A stretch of 64,000 nucleotides of DNA from SW10 sp965657795 (GTDB lineage: Bacteria > Verrucomicrobiota > Verrucomicrobiia > Verrucomicrobiales > Akkermansiaceae): NCBI GenBank assembly GCA_965657795.1, contig CBFHQJ010000001.1:1-64000 (forward strand), written 5' to 3'. A model generated the notes under the pieces. It saw only the letters and a program-made list of their open reading frames with translations. It was not told the DNA's origin and searched no databases. The position numbers were made by a program, and so were the translations under genes. Below, piece by piece: positions 7,623-15,294 of the stretch (positions are counted from its first letter, which is position 1; the number at the start of each line of letters is the position of its first letter).

Positions 7623-8813
7623 TTACCAATTCCAAAATTTTCCAGAATCGATATTCCAGATGAGGTGGGCTTCGTTGAGAGAAGGGGGCATGCGCGGGCG
7701 CACGATTCGAAAGCCAATTTCGGTGACGCTGGAATTATACCAGATTGATCTGGGGGCTTGAGGATCTTGATTATTCCATTCGGGGGTGGCTGGAAGGCGT
7801 GCCGCAGATCGTAACTCGATTGGATCGCCAACATAGTGGCCGCCGCGAACGACTCCCCGATGGAGTTCGGTTGCGAACGAGATGGGGTTTTTTACGACAT
7901 GTCTAGAGGGCCGATACTGTCGATAGGAGTCGAGAGTCCATTCGGCAACGTTTCCGTGCATGTCGTAAAGTCCCCAAGGGTTTGGTTTCAGACTCCCAAC
8001 CGGGGAGGTAAGAAAATATTTGTTTTCCTTGTGGAAATAGCTTCCAAACTGCTCGAGCTCATCTTCTTCGTCTCCGAAGGAGAATCGTGAAGTCGTCCCG
8101 GCGCGGCAGGCATATTCCCATTCGGCCTCGGTGGGGAGCCGGTAGTAGTGACCTGTTTGGGCGGTAAGCCACTGGCAGAATTTTAGTGCACCATGGCGGG
8201 ACATTCCAGTTGCAGGTTCTTGCAGGGTGGGCTCGGCTGCACCTGCTGAGCGATCCACAAGGGGGCCGGCTTGCTCGGGAGAGTAAGGTGCCGATGGGCT
8301 GCTGATCATGTCGATCGGTTCGAGGCTATCCAATTGATCGCGGTATTTTTCGGGGAATCCAAATTCGTCCCGTAGGATGTATCTGCCGCCCTTGCGGAAC
8401 TGATTGATAAAGGCTTGATACATTTTCCAGGTGGTCTCGGTGGAAGCCATCCAGAATGAATCGACGTGGACGGGATGAGCGGGATGCTCGTCAGGCTGGT
8501 GGTCCGGTTCCCGAGGGGAAGATCCCATCATAAATATTCCGCCCTGGATCGGGATCATCTCGAATGTCGTTCCGTCAGCATGAAGAACGGTTTCGGTGTA
8601 TTTTTCGAACCGAGGATCCTCGGAGTGATCGATGAGTTGGTAGATTTTTTCGCTGACGATCCGGAATCGTTCTGGAGGTGAGGGGAGTTCGCCGCTGACG
8701 ATGGTGAAGGAAAAGGGCGGGAGCGTTTGATCTTGAGAGCCTTGTTCTTTTGGAGCTTCTTCGCAGCAAGAATGGAGTAGGAGCGAGGTGAGAAGAAAGA
8801 GACGAGGCTTCAT
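7623..8813 (-). CDS. FGE/SUMF1-fold lipoprotein lacking the catalytic cysteines
   Basis: N-terminal lipoprotein signal with lipobox LLHSC (residues ~12-16). Residues ~90-375 form a formylglycine-generating-enzyme (SUMF1) fold: FEMIPIQGGIFMMGS, FWMASTETTWKMYQAFIN, YRLPTEAEWEYACRAGT, GLYDMHGNVAEWT and VVRGGHYVGDPIELRSAARL near the end, then IGFRIVRP. True FGE has a cysteine pair in the strand after RGG. Here that stretch has none, so it is unlikely to activate sulfatases. Relatives act as binding or scaffolding domains. It heads a two-gene unit with the secreted protein at 7004-7591. Confidence 0.85.
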   Translation of the reverse strand: MKPRLFLLTSLLLHSCCEEAPKEQGSQDQTLPPFSFTIVSGELPSPPERFRIVSEKIYQLIDHSEDPRFEKYTETVLHADGTTFEMIPIQGGIFMMGSSPREPDHQPDEHPAHPVHVDSFWMASTETTWKMYQAFINQFRKGGRYILRDEFGFPEKYRDQLDSLEPIDMISSPSAPYSPEQAGPLVDRSAGAAEPTLQEPATGMSRHGALKFCQWLTAQTGHYYRLPTEAEWEYACRAGTTSRFSFGDEEDELEQFGSYFHKENKYFLTSPVGSLKPNPWGLYDMHGNVAEWTLDSYRQYRPSRHVVKNPISFATELHRGVVRGGHYVGDPIELRSAARLPATPEWNNQDPQAPRSIWYNSSVTEIGFRIVRPRMPPSLNEAHLIWNIDSGKFWNW

Positions 8814-8862
8814 CGGTCATTCACGATACGGGTGGCAGAAGAAAAAGTAATCACGGACCACG

Positions 8863-8890
8863 AAAAAACCCGATGCCGGAGCATCGGGTT
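8863..8890 (-). terminator. Terminator after the Gfo/Idh/MocA gene
   Basis: A perfect 10-bp stem (AACCCGATGC with GCATCGGGTT, 8867-8876 and 8881-8890) with a four-base loop. On the minus strand six T residues follow it (A-run 8863-8868). It is 25 bp past the end of the oxidoreductase gene. Confidence 0.9.
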
Positions 8891-8915
8891 TGAAAAAATG
8901 GAGTTGGCGACGTTT

Positions 8916-10067
8916 CTATGCACGTTTGACGTCAACCCATTGTCCGGTTTTTGCGGACTCGAGAACGGCATCGCAAACGTATTGGGTGCCGAGGGCGTTC
9001 CGGAAATCGGGGAAGGCCTTGGTGGCACTTGGGTCATCAAGGTGCTTCATGAACTCGACGGCTCCGTGGACGAAGGAGTGTTCGTAGCCGAGGCAGAGGC
9101 CGGGAACCCACCAGTTGCCAGTGTAGGGGTGATCGCCATCGGAGACGTGAATACTTGACCAACCGCGGGTTTCTCCGGGGACGTCGTGATCGAAGTACGA
9201 GAGACGGTTGAGGTCGTGGAGATCCCAGGAGAGTGACTTGTCGTGGCCGTTGATCTCGAAAGTTTTGAGCGACTTGTGGCCGCGGGCGTATCGGGTCGAT
9301 TCGAAGATGGCAGTGGATCCGTTTTCAAAGCGGGCGAGGAAGGCGCAGGCGTCGTCGATGGTGACGGGATGCTTTTCGCCGGTCTCCTGGTGGACGCGTT
9401 CCTTGATGAAGGTTTCGGTCATGGCTGAGACGCTGACGATGTCACCATTGATCCAACGGGCGCAGTCGATGTTGTGGGCGAGGAGGTCACCAGTGACTCC
9501 GGAGCCGGCGGCGGCTGCGTCGAGTCGCCAAAGGGCTTCTCCGCCCTGGGGGAGTTCCTCGGACATGGTCCAGTCCTGAAGGAAGTTGGCGCGGTAGTGG
9601 TAAATGCGACCGAGATCTCCGCGATCGACAATTTGCTTGGCAAGAGTGACCGCAGGAAGGAAGCGGTAGTTATACCAGACGAGGTTGGGGAGTCCGGCTG
9701 CCTCGATGGCTTCCACCATTTTGAGTCCTTGCTCTCCATTGAGGGCGAGAGGTTTTTCGCAAAGGATCATCTTGCCATTTTCAATGGTAGCCATGGCGAT
9801 GTCGTAGTGCGAATTGTTTGGTGTGCAGATGTCGATGGCATCGACATCATCGCGCTTCACGAGTTCGCGCCAATCGGTTTCGGTATCAGCGTAGCCCCAC
9901 TTTTCAGCGAAAGCTTTCACCTTGTCCTCGGAGCGGCCACAGATGACCTGCTTGACGGGGACGTGTTCGGTATCGAAAAAGTGATCAAGTTGGGAGTAGG
10001 CATTCGAGTGGGTGCGCCCCATGAATCCGTAACCAACAACGCCAATGCGGACAGGTTTTTTGCTCAT
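8916..10067 (-). CDS. Gfo/Idh/MocA-family NAD(P)-dependent oxidoreductase
   Basis: N-terminal Rossmann fold with the nucleotide-binding loop GVVGYGFMGRTHSNAY (residues ~9-24) and the family motif CEKPLA (~110-115). The C-terminal alpha/beta domain contains GDLLAHNIDCARW with the probable active-site Asp/His. The family oxidises or reduces sugars, inositols and their derivatives; the substrate cannot be told from sequence. The TIM-barrel isomerase two genes upstream (10815-11825) is the usual partner in polyol and sugar catabolism. Length 383 is normal. Confidence 0.9.
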   Translation of the reverse strand: MSKKPVRIGVVGYGFMGRTHSNAYSQLDHFFDTEHVPVKQVICGRSEDKVKAFAEKWGYADTETDWRELVKRDDVDAIDICTPNNSHYDIAMATIENGKMILCEKPLALNGEQGLKMVEAIEAAGLPNLVWYNYRFLPAVTLAKQIVDRGDLGRIYHYRANFLQDWTMSEELPQGGEALWRLDAAAAGSGVTGDLLAHNIDCARWINGDIVSVSAMTETFIKERVHQETGEKHPVTIDDACAFLARFENGSTAIFESTRYARGHKSLKTFEINGHDKSLSWDLHDLNRLSYFDHDVPGETRGWSSIHVSDGDHPYTGNWWVPGLCLGYEHSFVHGAVEFMKHLDDPSATKAFPDFRNALGTQYVCDAVLESAKTGQWVDVKRA

Positions 10068-10116
10068 CTGTGTGACAGATTAGAAAAGGGAGGAGAGGGG
10101 GCAAGGCAGAACCGCT

Positions 10117-10431
10117 CTATTCTGCATTGAGGGGAGGGATTGTGACTTTTCGGCCGGTGGCGTCGATGCGTTCCGAGATGAAGGGCATTTGGATTTGTGC
10201 TCCGTTTCCTCCCCTGAAGGTTAAGGTGTGGGATTCTTCTCGATAGGACTCCCGCGTGATGTGGGCAGTGGCATGCAGGGTGTTTTGGCCGATCCCGAGA
10301 TCCGAGATATTACCGGTTTCAAGAAAGAGAGCCTGGGCCCCGGGGGAGGGAAGTTTTCCGGCGAGAGAAACGGCTTGAATCTCTCTGCCAAAACCACGTT
10401 CAAAAGAAGCGACGAGAAAGTTAAAAGGCAT
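10117..10431 (-). CDS. Hypothetical protein, 104 aa
   Basis: I choose the internal ATG at 10431 (MPFNFLVASFERGFG) because the longer frame to 10596 has a Cys/Pro-rich N-terminus and overlaps a small membrane ORF. The product is a soluble beta-rich domain (ALFLETGNISDLGIG, SHTLTFRGGNGAQIQMPF) with no recognised family. It sits upstream of the oxidoreductase on the same strand. Confidence 0.45.
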   Translation of the reverse strand: MPFNFLVASFERGFGREIQAVSLAGKLPSPGAQALFLETGNISDLGIGQNTLHATAHITRESYREESHTLTFRGGNGAQIQMPFISERIDATGRKVTIPPLNAE

Positions 10432-10514
10432 CTTGTCGTTGTCGTCCTCGACGGGTCGAATTGGATGAAGGGCTATTGCCGAACAATGGGGGGCGTTTTG
10501 AGTTGGTGCCAACT

Positions 10515-10628
10515 TCAGTGTTCTCTTTTTTTCTGAGATTGCTGGATTGCAAATGGGATCAGAGCAAGAAGAGCGAGGGAGGCAAGAATGAGCCAAATCT
10601 TGCTATGGCGATGGATTGGCTGGGGCAT
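10515..10628 (-). CDS. Possible 37-aa single-pass membrane peptide
   Basis: ATG at 10628 opens a short frame with one hydrophobic segment (IWLILASLALLALIPFA) and a basic tail (QQSQKKREH) before the stop. It precedes the hypothetical gene at 10117-10431 on the same strand. There is no homology I recognise. It may be a real small membrane protein or a chance frame. Confidence 0.3.
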   Translation of the reverse strand: MPQPIHRHSKIWLILASLALLALIPFAIQQSQKKREH

Positions 10629-10705
10629 TTTCAAAGTAGGTGTGTCCTTTACGTTGAATGAGGAGCAGCGGTTTTGGAAGGTCGAAAATAGGGGTAGCGG
10701 AATTG

Positions 10706-10792
10706 CCTGCGCTCCTTCGGAGTTTTTACGATTGGGCACGAAAAAACCCCGGGCTGAAGCCCGGGGCTAATGACCTGCGTTCCTTCGGAACT
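10706..10792. repeat. Palindromic intergenic repeat element
   Basis: Two near-identical copies of an 18-19 base unit (CCTGCGCTCCTTCGGAGT at 10706-10723 and CCTGCGTTCCTTCGGAACT at 10774-10792) are direct repeats. Each contains a small palindrome around CTTCGG or TTCCTTCGGAA. Between them lies the GC-rich hairpin at 10747-10766. The layout is that of a dispersed REP/BIME-like intergenic element. Similar units are familiar to me from PVC-group genomes, but no second copy was seen in this window. Confidence 0.6.
10741..10766 (-). terminator. GC-rich hairpin terminator inside the repeat element
   Basis: An 8-bp stem (CCCCGGGC with GCCCGGGG, 10747-10754 and 10759-10766) with loop TGAA. On the minus strand it is followed by six T residues (A-run 10741-10746). 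It lies about 50 bp downstream of the isomerase gene and can serve as its terminator. Confidence 0.75.
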
Positions 10793-10814
10793 GGGGAGGT
10801 AGGGGTGTTGAGTT

Positions 10815-11825
10815 TTATTGCGCGTCGCGGACTTTGAGCATGGTGTCGAGGATGGTGTTCCAGGTTCCTTGCTCTTCGAGGAGCTCGTTGGAGAACATGC
10901 AGCCGTCCCAGCAGATGTGCTCGATCTTGCGGTCGGCGTGATCCTTGAGCCATTCCGACGAGCAGGCGACGATGTCGAGTTTTCCTTTGGGATCGTTGGC
11001 AGGGCAGTGGCGACCGGTTTTATCATGGGCGCCGGTGCCGTGGACGGTGCCGTCGTTTTGGGCGACGTGGAAGTCGATGGTCCAGGGGCGGAGTTTGTCG
11101 ACCATGGGGCTATAAGCGGCCCAGAATTCTTCGTCGGTGTGGTCAGGTTTGACGAGGGCGTGCTCGGGGGCGTTGTAGCCAAGAAGGTAGAGGTAGGTGT
11201 GGGCGAGATCGGATTGGAAGCCCACGGTCTCCGGCATGCCAATCGCTTCGAGAAGGTCGAGAGTGTCCTTCCAGGAATGGATGCCGCCCCAGCAGATCTC
11301 ACCTTCCATGGCGAGGCGTTCGCCATTGTCGGCGGCAACTTGTGCAGCGCGTTTGATGGTGTCTGCCGCGAGCGCGGTGTTTGCGGCAGGGTCCTTGGCC
11401 CAGTCCTCGACTCCGCCTGCGGTGTCGATGCGGATGGCGCCGTATTCGCGCACGCCATGGTCTTTGAAGATGTTGGCGACGCGGCAGGCTTTTTCGACGG
11501 CGAGGACGAAATTATCGCGATCGTCTTGTGAGCCAAAGGCGGGGCCGCCAACGGTGCCTTCCCAGACGGGGGCAACGAGAGTGCCGACTTTGAGGTTTTT
11601 GGAGGCGATGAGATCGGCGATTTTTTTCAAGTCGTCCTCGGAGGCATCGGGGTCGGTGTGAGGGTGGAAGAGGAAGTAGTCGATGCCGTCGTAATTCTGG
11701 CCGTTGACTTCGGCATTGGTGGTGAGTTCGAGCATGCGCTCGAGTGAGATGGGCGGGTGGTCGGTGCCTTCTTCTTTCCCGACGAGGCCGGGCCACATGG
11801 CATTGTGAACTTTGAGTAAACTCAT
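10815..11825 (-). CDS. Sugar phosphate isomerase/epimerase-type TIM-barrel protein
   Basis: Fits the AP-endonuclease-2/xylose-isomerase-like barrel. Successive beta strands end in acidic or His residues expected to bind a divalent metal: YDGIDYFLFHPHTD, LAMEGEICWGG (Glu), VGFQSDLAHTYLYL (Asp/His), TIDFHVAQNDG (His) and IEHICWDGCMF at the end. Relatives isomerise or dehydrate sugars and inositol intermediates. It is close to a Gfo/Idh/MocA oxidoreductase on the same strand, a common pairing. Specific substrate unknown. Confidence 0.85.
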   Translation of the reverse strand: MSLLKVHNAMWPGLVGKEEGTDHPPISLERMLELTTNAEVNGQNYDGIDYFLFHPHTDPDASEDDLKKIADLIASKNLKVGTLVAPVWEGTVGGPAFGSQDDRDNFVLAVEKACRVANIFKDHGVREYGAIRIDTAGGVEDWAKDPAANTALAADTIKRAAQVAADNGERLAMEGEICWGGIHSWKDTLDLLEAIGMPETVGFQSDLAHTYLYLLGYNAPEHALVKPDHTDEEFWAAYSPMVDKLRPWTIDFHVAQNDGTVHGTGAHDKTGRHCPANDPKGKLDIVACSSEWLKDHADRKIEHICWDGCMFSNELLEEQGTWNTILDTMLKVRDAQ

Positions 11826-11881
11826 GGGAAGAACGTTGAAGGGTAGAAGAGGAAGAGTGAAGGGTGAAATTCAGCTGGCTG

Positions 11882-12199
11882 TTATCGAGGAATTTGCCAG
11901 TTGTTTGAAGTCTGTTGCTTCTGTTGTTTGAGCATTGCGAGACGATAGCCGGAGTGGATCCATGCTACGACGAGGAGGGCTCCGAAAAGGATTGCGACTC
12001 CAAGCTGGAGGTTAAAAAGCGATTCAAAATTGGAGGATACCAAATGGTAAATGATAAGAACAGGAACTGTGAGGGAAGCGGTCTCAATGGGAATTGAGAA
12101 AATCGCGTGGATCCATTTCCATCGAGCGATCTTTCGATCGAGTGGGGTGATTGGAGTTGCAGCATCTTCGGCCGGTGGCGCGTAACGTGGGTCGCTCAT
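11882..12199 (-). CDS. Hypothetical two-helix membrane protein, 105 aa
   Basis: Pro/Ala-rich N-terminus (MSDPRYAPPAEDAATP), then two transmembrane helices (~35-58 and ~68-88, LQLGVAILFGALLVVAWI) and a Gln-rich polar tail. The layout resembles the next upstream gene (12253-12576), which also starts MS-DP and has two helices, so the pair may be distant paralogues. It is probably the distal end of the exbB-exbD-tonB transcription unit. No known family. Confidence 0.55.
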   Translation of the reverse strand: MSDPRYAPPAEDAATPITPLDRKIARWKWIHAIFSIPIETASLTVPVLIIYHLVSSNFESLFNLQLGVAILFGALLVVAWIHSGYRLAMLKQQKQQTSNNWQIPR

Positions 12200-12252
12200 T
12201 CGGTTAAGGGGACTTTTGCTTTTTTGAGATGCGGGGTCAGGCGAATCAGCGA

Positions 12253-12576
12253 TTAAGAGGGCTCTGGCTTTTTAGCCTTTCTTCGGAGAGCAACGAATGT
12301 CCCCATCAAAATGATTCCCGCGGGGACACAGAGGGAAAAGATCAGGTGCGCTGTCTTTCTTGCCATCTGCAGAAGCTCTCTTTTGCGGGCGTTTTCCGCA
12401 GCCTCATCCTGGGGGATGTAGTATCCAAGGAGGGGAAGAAAGACGCTGAGCAGAAGCCCGATGATAAACGAAAGCCAAAAAATATTGCGAGTCAGCGAGT
12501 GAATCCTCTCGAGTCGATCAACATCCCTGGCTGGAGCGATTTGGGAGTCAGAAGAGCGATAGGGATCTTCGCTCAT
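12253..12576 (-). CDS. Hypothetical two-helix membrane protein, 107 aa
   Basis: N-terminus MSEDPYRSSDSQIAPA, first helix ~30-52 (NIFWLSFIIGLLLSVFLPLL), a basic amphipathic stretch (ENARKRELLQMARKTAH) and a second helix ~78-97 with a Lys-rich tail. The ATG overlaps the tonB stop by four bases (12573-12576), so it is translationally coupled to tonB. That coupling suggests a link to the TonB system, though no family is recognised. Confidence 0.6.
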   Translation of the reverse strand: MSEDPYRSSDSQIAPARDVDRLERIHSLTRNIFWLSFIIGLLLSVFLPLLGYYIPQDEAAENARKRELLQMARKTAHLIFSLCVPAGIILMGTFVALRRKAKKPEPS

Positions 12577-13373
12577 CGAAGGCGGAAGGGAACGGGCAGG
12601 GTGTAGCTGTAGCTGACGGCTTCTCCGAGGGCGTTGCGGGCGGGTTTGAAGCGCCAGCGGCGGATGGCGGCGAGGGCGGCGTTGTCGAGGAGGGAGTGGC
12701 CGCTGGATTTGGCGATGCGAACGGAGGTGACCTTACCGGAGGTGCCGACGGTGAAGGAGAGGGTGACGGTGCCTTGCTGGCCGGCGCGTCGAGCGGCGGT
12801 GGGGTATTTGGGCTCAGGCTGGCTGATGCCGGATGGTTTGCTGACGATGCGCTTTTTGGCTGCAGCCCGGGCAGCGGCGGCCTTGCGGCGGGCGTTCTCG
12901 GCTTTTTGCGCGGCGAGCTTTTGGCGGCGTTTTTCTTCGAGGCGCTGGCGGGCAATTTCCCGTTGGCGAGCTTTTTCGCGTTCGCGGGCTAGCTCGGCCT
13001 CACGTTGCTTTTTGACGATGGAGGGGGCGACCTTGGGCTTGGGTGGTGGGGTGGGTTCGACCTTGGGGGGCGGAGTGGGCTCGGGTTCCGCTTTAACAAC
13101 AGGTTTGGGCTCCGGTTTGGGAGGTTCCGGGGGAGTGGGCTCGGGAGTGGGCTCGGGAGTGGGCTCGGGAGCGGGTGGCTCGGGAGCGGGTTGCGGTTCC
13201 GGGGTGGGTTCCTGGAACTCGATGAAGCTGAGGTCGATGAGTTTGGCTTGTTTGGCCGGAGCTTCGGGGAGGTCGATGGTGATTTTTCCCCACTTCAGGG
13301 CACTCGCAAAGAGCGCCACCGTGAGGAGGGCGACGAAGATCCAGGTCAGGGGCTGGCTACTCCGTGAGTTCAT
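12573..13373 (-). CDS. tonB: TonB energy transducer
   Basis: I start at ATG 13373 (MNSRSSQPLTWIFVALLTVA), giving the single N-terminal membrane anchor. Next comes a periplasm-spanning Pro-rich linker of EP/TP/KP repeats (~55-125), then a very basic helical stretch (REAELAREREKARQREIARQ and following, ~128-180). The C-terminal TonB domain (~190-266) contains EPKYPTAARRAGQQGTVTLS and DNAALAAIRRWRFKPA. It transmits proton-motive force from ExbBD to outer-membrane receptors. A 12-bp tandem repeat encodes PEPTPEPTPEPTP (about 13133-13170). It overlaps exbD by 17 bases and is coupled to the following gene. Confidence 0.93.
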   Translation of the reverse strand: MNSRSSQPLTWIFVALLTVALFASALKWGKITIDLPEAPAKQAKLIDLSFIEFQEPTPEPQPAPEPPAPEPTPEPTPEPTPPEPPKPEPKPVVKAEPEPTPPPKVEPTPPPKPKVAPSIVKKQREAELAREREKARQREIARQRLEEKRRQKLAAQKAENARRKAAAARAAAKKRIVSKPSGISQPEPKYPTAARRAGQQGTVTLSFTVGTSGKVTSVRIAKSSGHSLLDNAALAAIRRWRFKPARNALGEAVSYSYTLPVPFRLR

Positions 13374-13770
13374 TTTGTTTATCGTATGCGAGATTGATGA
13401 TACCGCTTTCCCGCGCAATTTCCATCACGGGAAAGATGATTTCGGCCTGAGCGGCTTTATCGACGCGGAAGACGAGGGAATCGATCTTGCTGTGCTTAAT
13501 CGCGTCGCGGAGTTTGCTGTCGAGTTCTTCTTTGGCGATTTCTTCGCCTTCGAGGAGGATGAGATTGTCGGCGGTGATGACGAGGGTGAGGTGGGGATCG
13601 TCGGGATTGGCGATGGCCGATTCCATGGGCCCGGCCGGGAGTTCGACCCGGCGGTCCGGCTTGATGAACTGGCTGCTCACCATGAGGAAGATGAGGAGTT
13701 GGAAAACGACGTCGATGAGCGGGGTCATATCGATCCCGGCATCAATGCGGCGTTTTCTGGTGATGAGCAT
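13357..13770 (-). CDS. exbD: ExbD/TolR-family proton-channel subunit
   Basis: 137 residues with the family layout: short cytoplasmic N-terminus, one membrane helix with the essential aspartate (Asp20 in DMTPLIDVVFQLLIFLMV), and a periplasmic domain ending KIDSLVFRVDKAAQAEIIFP. With ExbB it forms the proton-driven stator that powers TonB. It starts four bases after exbB ends and overlaps tonB, so the three form one operon in the order B-D-TonB. Confidence 0.92.
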   Translation of the reverse strand: MLITRKRRIDAGIDMTPLIDVVFQLLIFLMVSSQFIKPDRRVELPAGPMESAIANPDDPHLTLVITADNLILLEGEEIAKEELDSKLRDAIKHSKIDSLVFRVDKAAQAEIIFPVMEIARESGIINLAYDKQNELTE

Positions 13771-13774
13771 TTTT

Positions 13775-14365
13775 CTAGGCTTGGTTTTGGGAGAAAAAGC
13801 GCTCGCGGAGGTGAGAAGTCAGCTCGTTCAGGTCGTGGACGAGTTTGTCGACGCGAGCCTCGAAGATCTTGGATGCAGCCATGGCGGGAATGGCGACAAG
13901 AAGGCCGGCTACCGTCGTGAGAAGCCCGGTCCAGATGCCGTCGGCGAAGTCGGCCGGGGTGACGGTTTCGCCCAGTTTGGCGATTTTTGAGAAGGCGATA
14001 ACCATTCCCCAGACGGTACCGAGAAGTCCGATGAGCGGAGAGATGGCGGCGATGAGGGCAAGGATGCGGAGGCCCCGTTCATGCTGGCGGATGACCCGGG
14101 AGGCTTCGCGCTCGGTGACATTTAGAGTGTGCTCTTCACCATTCGAGGTGGCGTTGACGAAGACAGCGCCAACCCGGGTGAGGGGATTGGATGCGGAGCT
14201 GGTGCCTTGCTGAAGATCCTGAATCGCCCTCGAGAGTCGATACTGCCGGAGAGTATAATAGATGAGGCGTTCAAGCACGATAAGCACCGTGATGACAGCA
14301 AGGATGAGAAGGGGCCACATAAAGCCGCCGCCTTTGAGAAAGAGGTCTTTCAATGAAAAGTCCAT
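13775..14365 (-). CDS. exbB: ExbB/TolQ/MotA-family proton-channel subunit
   Basis: 196 residues, three membrane helices (~13-33, ~98-122, ~140-165) with the conserved motif SPLIGLLGTVWGMVIAFSKI and TGLLTTVAGLLVAIPAM. The cytoplasmic loop carries TEREASRVIRQHERGL. It is the first gene of the exbB-exbD-tonB unit. The promoter should lie in the ~185-bp gap shared with the divergent PEP-CTERM gene. Confidence 0.92.
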   Translation of the reverse strand: MDFSLKDLFLKGGGFMWPLLILAVITVLIVLERLIYYTLRQYRLSRAIQDLQQGTSSASNPLTRVGAVFVNATSNGEEHTLNVTEREASRVIRQHERGLRILALIAAISPLIGLLGTVWGMVIAFSKIAKLGETVTPADFADGIWTGLLTTVAGLLVAIPAMAASKIFEARVDKLVHDLNELTSHLRERFFSQNQA

Positions 14366-14485
14366 GGACGCGGGGAGATGCTGCCGTCCCGTGGTCTGGA
14401 TCGAAAGTCAGAAATCTCGATTTGGAGGATTGGCTGGTTTTTGGCGTGGGCTAATTTTATTGATCTGAATCTCCAGTTAATTATC

Positions 14486-14516
14486 ATTGGCCTTGATCGA
14501 CAGGAGGTAGGCCAAT
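14486..14516 (+). promoter_or_regulatory. Inverted repeat in the leader of the PEP-CTERM gene
   Basis: ATTGGCCT (14486-14493) and AGGCCAAT (14509-14516) are perfect inverted arms around a 15-base loop containing AGGAGGT. The element ends 35 bp before the ATG, too far for that AGGAGGT to be the ribosome binding site. It could be an operator or a leader hairpin. The evidence is symmetry only. Confidence 0.35.
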
Positions 14517-14551
14517 TTTGGTTCGGTTCTTACTGTCCGTCCGGTAATAAC

Positions 14552-15217
14552 ATGAGAGCGAAAACACAAACGATTCAGGCGGCCGCTTTGGTAATGGCGT
14601 CAATTTTACTCACTTCCACGAGTCAGGCTGTCTTGGTCATTGCGGGGGTGACTGATGGAGACCTGAGCGGAGGAAATCCCAAGTCGATTATTCTGCAGGC
14701 CGGAGCTCCGGTCGCGGATCTTTCCGTTTGGGGAGTAGGTTCCGCGAATAACGGAGGTGGCAGCGATGGCGAGGAATTCACCTTGCCGGCTGGATCAGCT
14801 GCAATTGGCGACGTCTTTGTGATTGTGCCGAATGCTGATTCGTTTGATTTCTTTGCGAACAATTTTGTTCAAGACTTCACTCTCTATCTCAACGGAGCGG
14901 CCAACATCAACGGCGACGATGCCATTGAGCTGTTCAGTAATGGGGCTGTTTTCGATATTTATGGCGATATCGACGTGAACGGTGACGGTGAGACCTGGGA
15001 TTACTCGGATGGTTTTGCTGTTCGAACCGGAGGAAATCCGGGCGCTTTTAATCAAGCAAATTATGCGAGCAACGCTTTTGCTCTGGATGGCCTTTCCGAG
15101 CAGCAGCACATCGATGCTTTCGCAGCGGCCGGGTTCACTCCCTTGGCTGTGCCGGAGCCTTCAGCAGTTTTACTCCTCGGGTTTGCGGGGCTGGGTTTGC
15201 TTCGTCGCCGCCGCTAG
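14552..15217 (+). CDS. PEP-CTERM-sorted exported protein
   Basis: Signal peptide (QAAALVMASILLTSTSQAV), a ~170-residue extracellular domain with Asp/Gly/Asn-rich turns (DIDVNGDGETWDYSDGFAV) and the sorting tail VPEPSAVLLLGFAGLGLLRR. The tail is a VPEP motif, a membrane helix and a basic end, recognised by exosortase-type enzymes. The domain resembles lamin-tail-like or secreted-adhesin segments of other PEP-CTERM proteins, with no assigned function. I start at ATG 14552 rather than 14378 because the extension is not signal-like. A strong terminator follows. Confidence 0.85.
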   Translation: MRAKTQTIQAAALVMASILLTSTSQAVLVIAGVTDGDLSGGNPKSIILQAGAPVADLSVWGVGSANNGGGSDGEEFTLPAGSAAIGDVFVIVPNADSFDFFANNFVQDFTLYLNGAANINGDDAIELFSNGAVFDIYGDIDVNGDGETWDYSDGFAVRTGGNPGAFNQANYASNAFALDGLSEQQHIDAFAAAGFTPLAVPEPSAVLLLGFAGLGLLRRRR

Positions 15218-15238
15218 TCGGTTCCTCGAATTTTCAAG

Positions 15239-15272
15239 AGAGCCGTCTCGTTTTCGAGGCGGCTCTTTTTTT
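15239..15272 (+). terminator. Terminator after the PEP-CTERM gene
   Basis: An 11-bp stem with one G-T pair (GAGCCGTCTCG with CGAGGCGGCTC, 15240-15250 and 15255-15265) and loop TTTT is followed by seven T residues. Confidence 0.9.
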
Positions 15273-15294
15273 GAGGGATGTTAACCGCTGGGAT

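Noticed and set aside
10432..10596. Longer start for the hypothetical gene at 10117
   Set aside because: The added residues are Cys/Pro-rich, overlap another short frame, and precede a better internal ATG.
13133..13170. Tandem 12-bp repeats that might look like a CRISPR or VNTR
   Set aside because: They encode the EPTP linker of TonB in frame, have no spacers, and need no other explanation.
12634..13920. 428-codon open frame antisense to tonB and exbD
   Set aside because: Gly/Ser/Ala low-complexity sequence that mirrors the Pro-rich and Ala/Arg-rich TonB linker.
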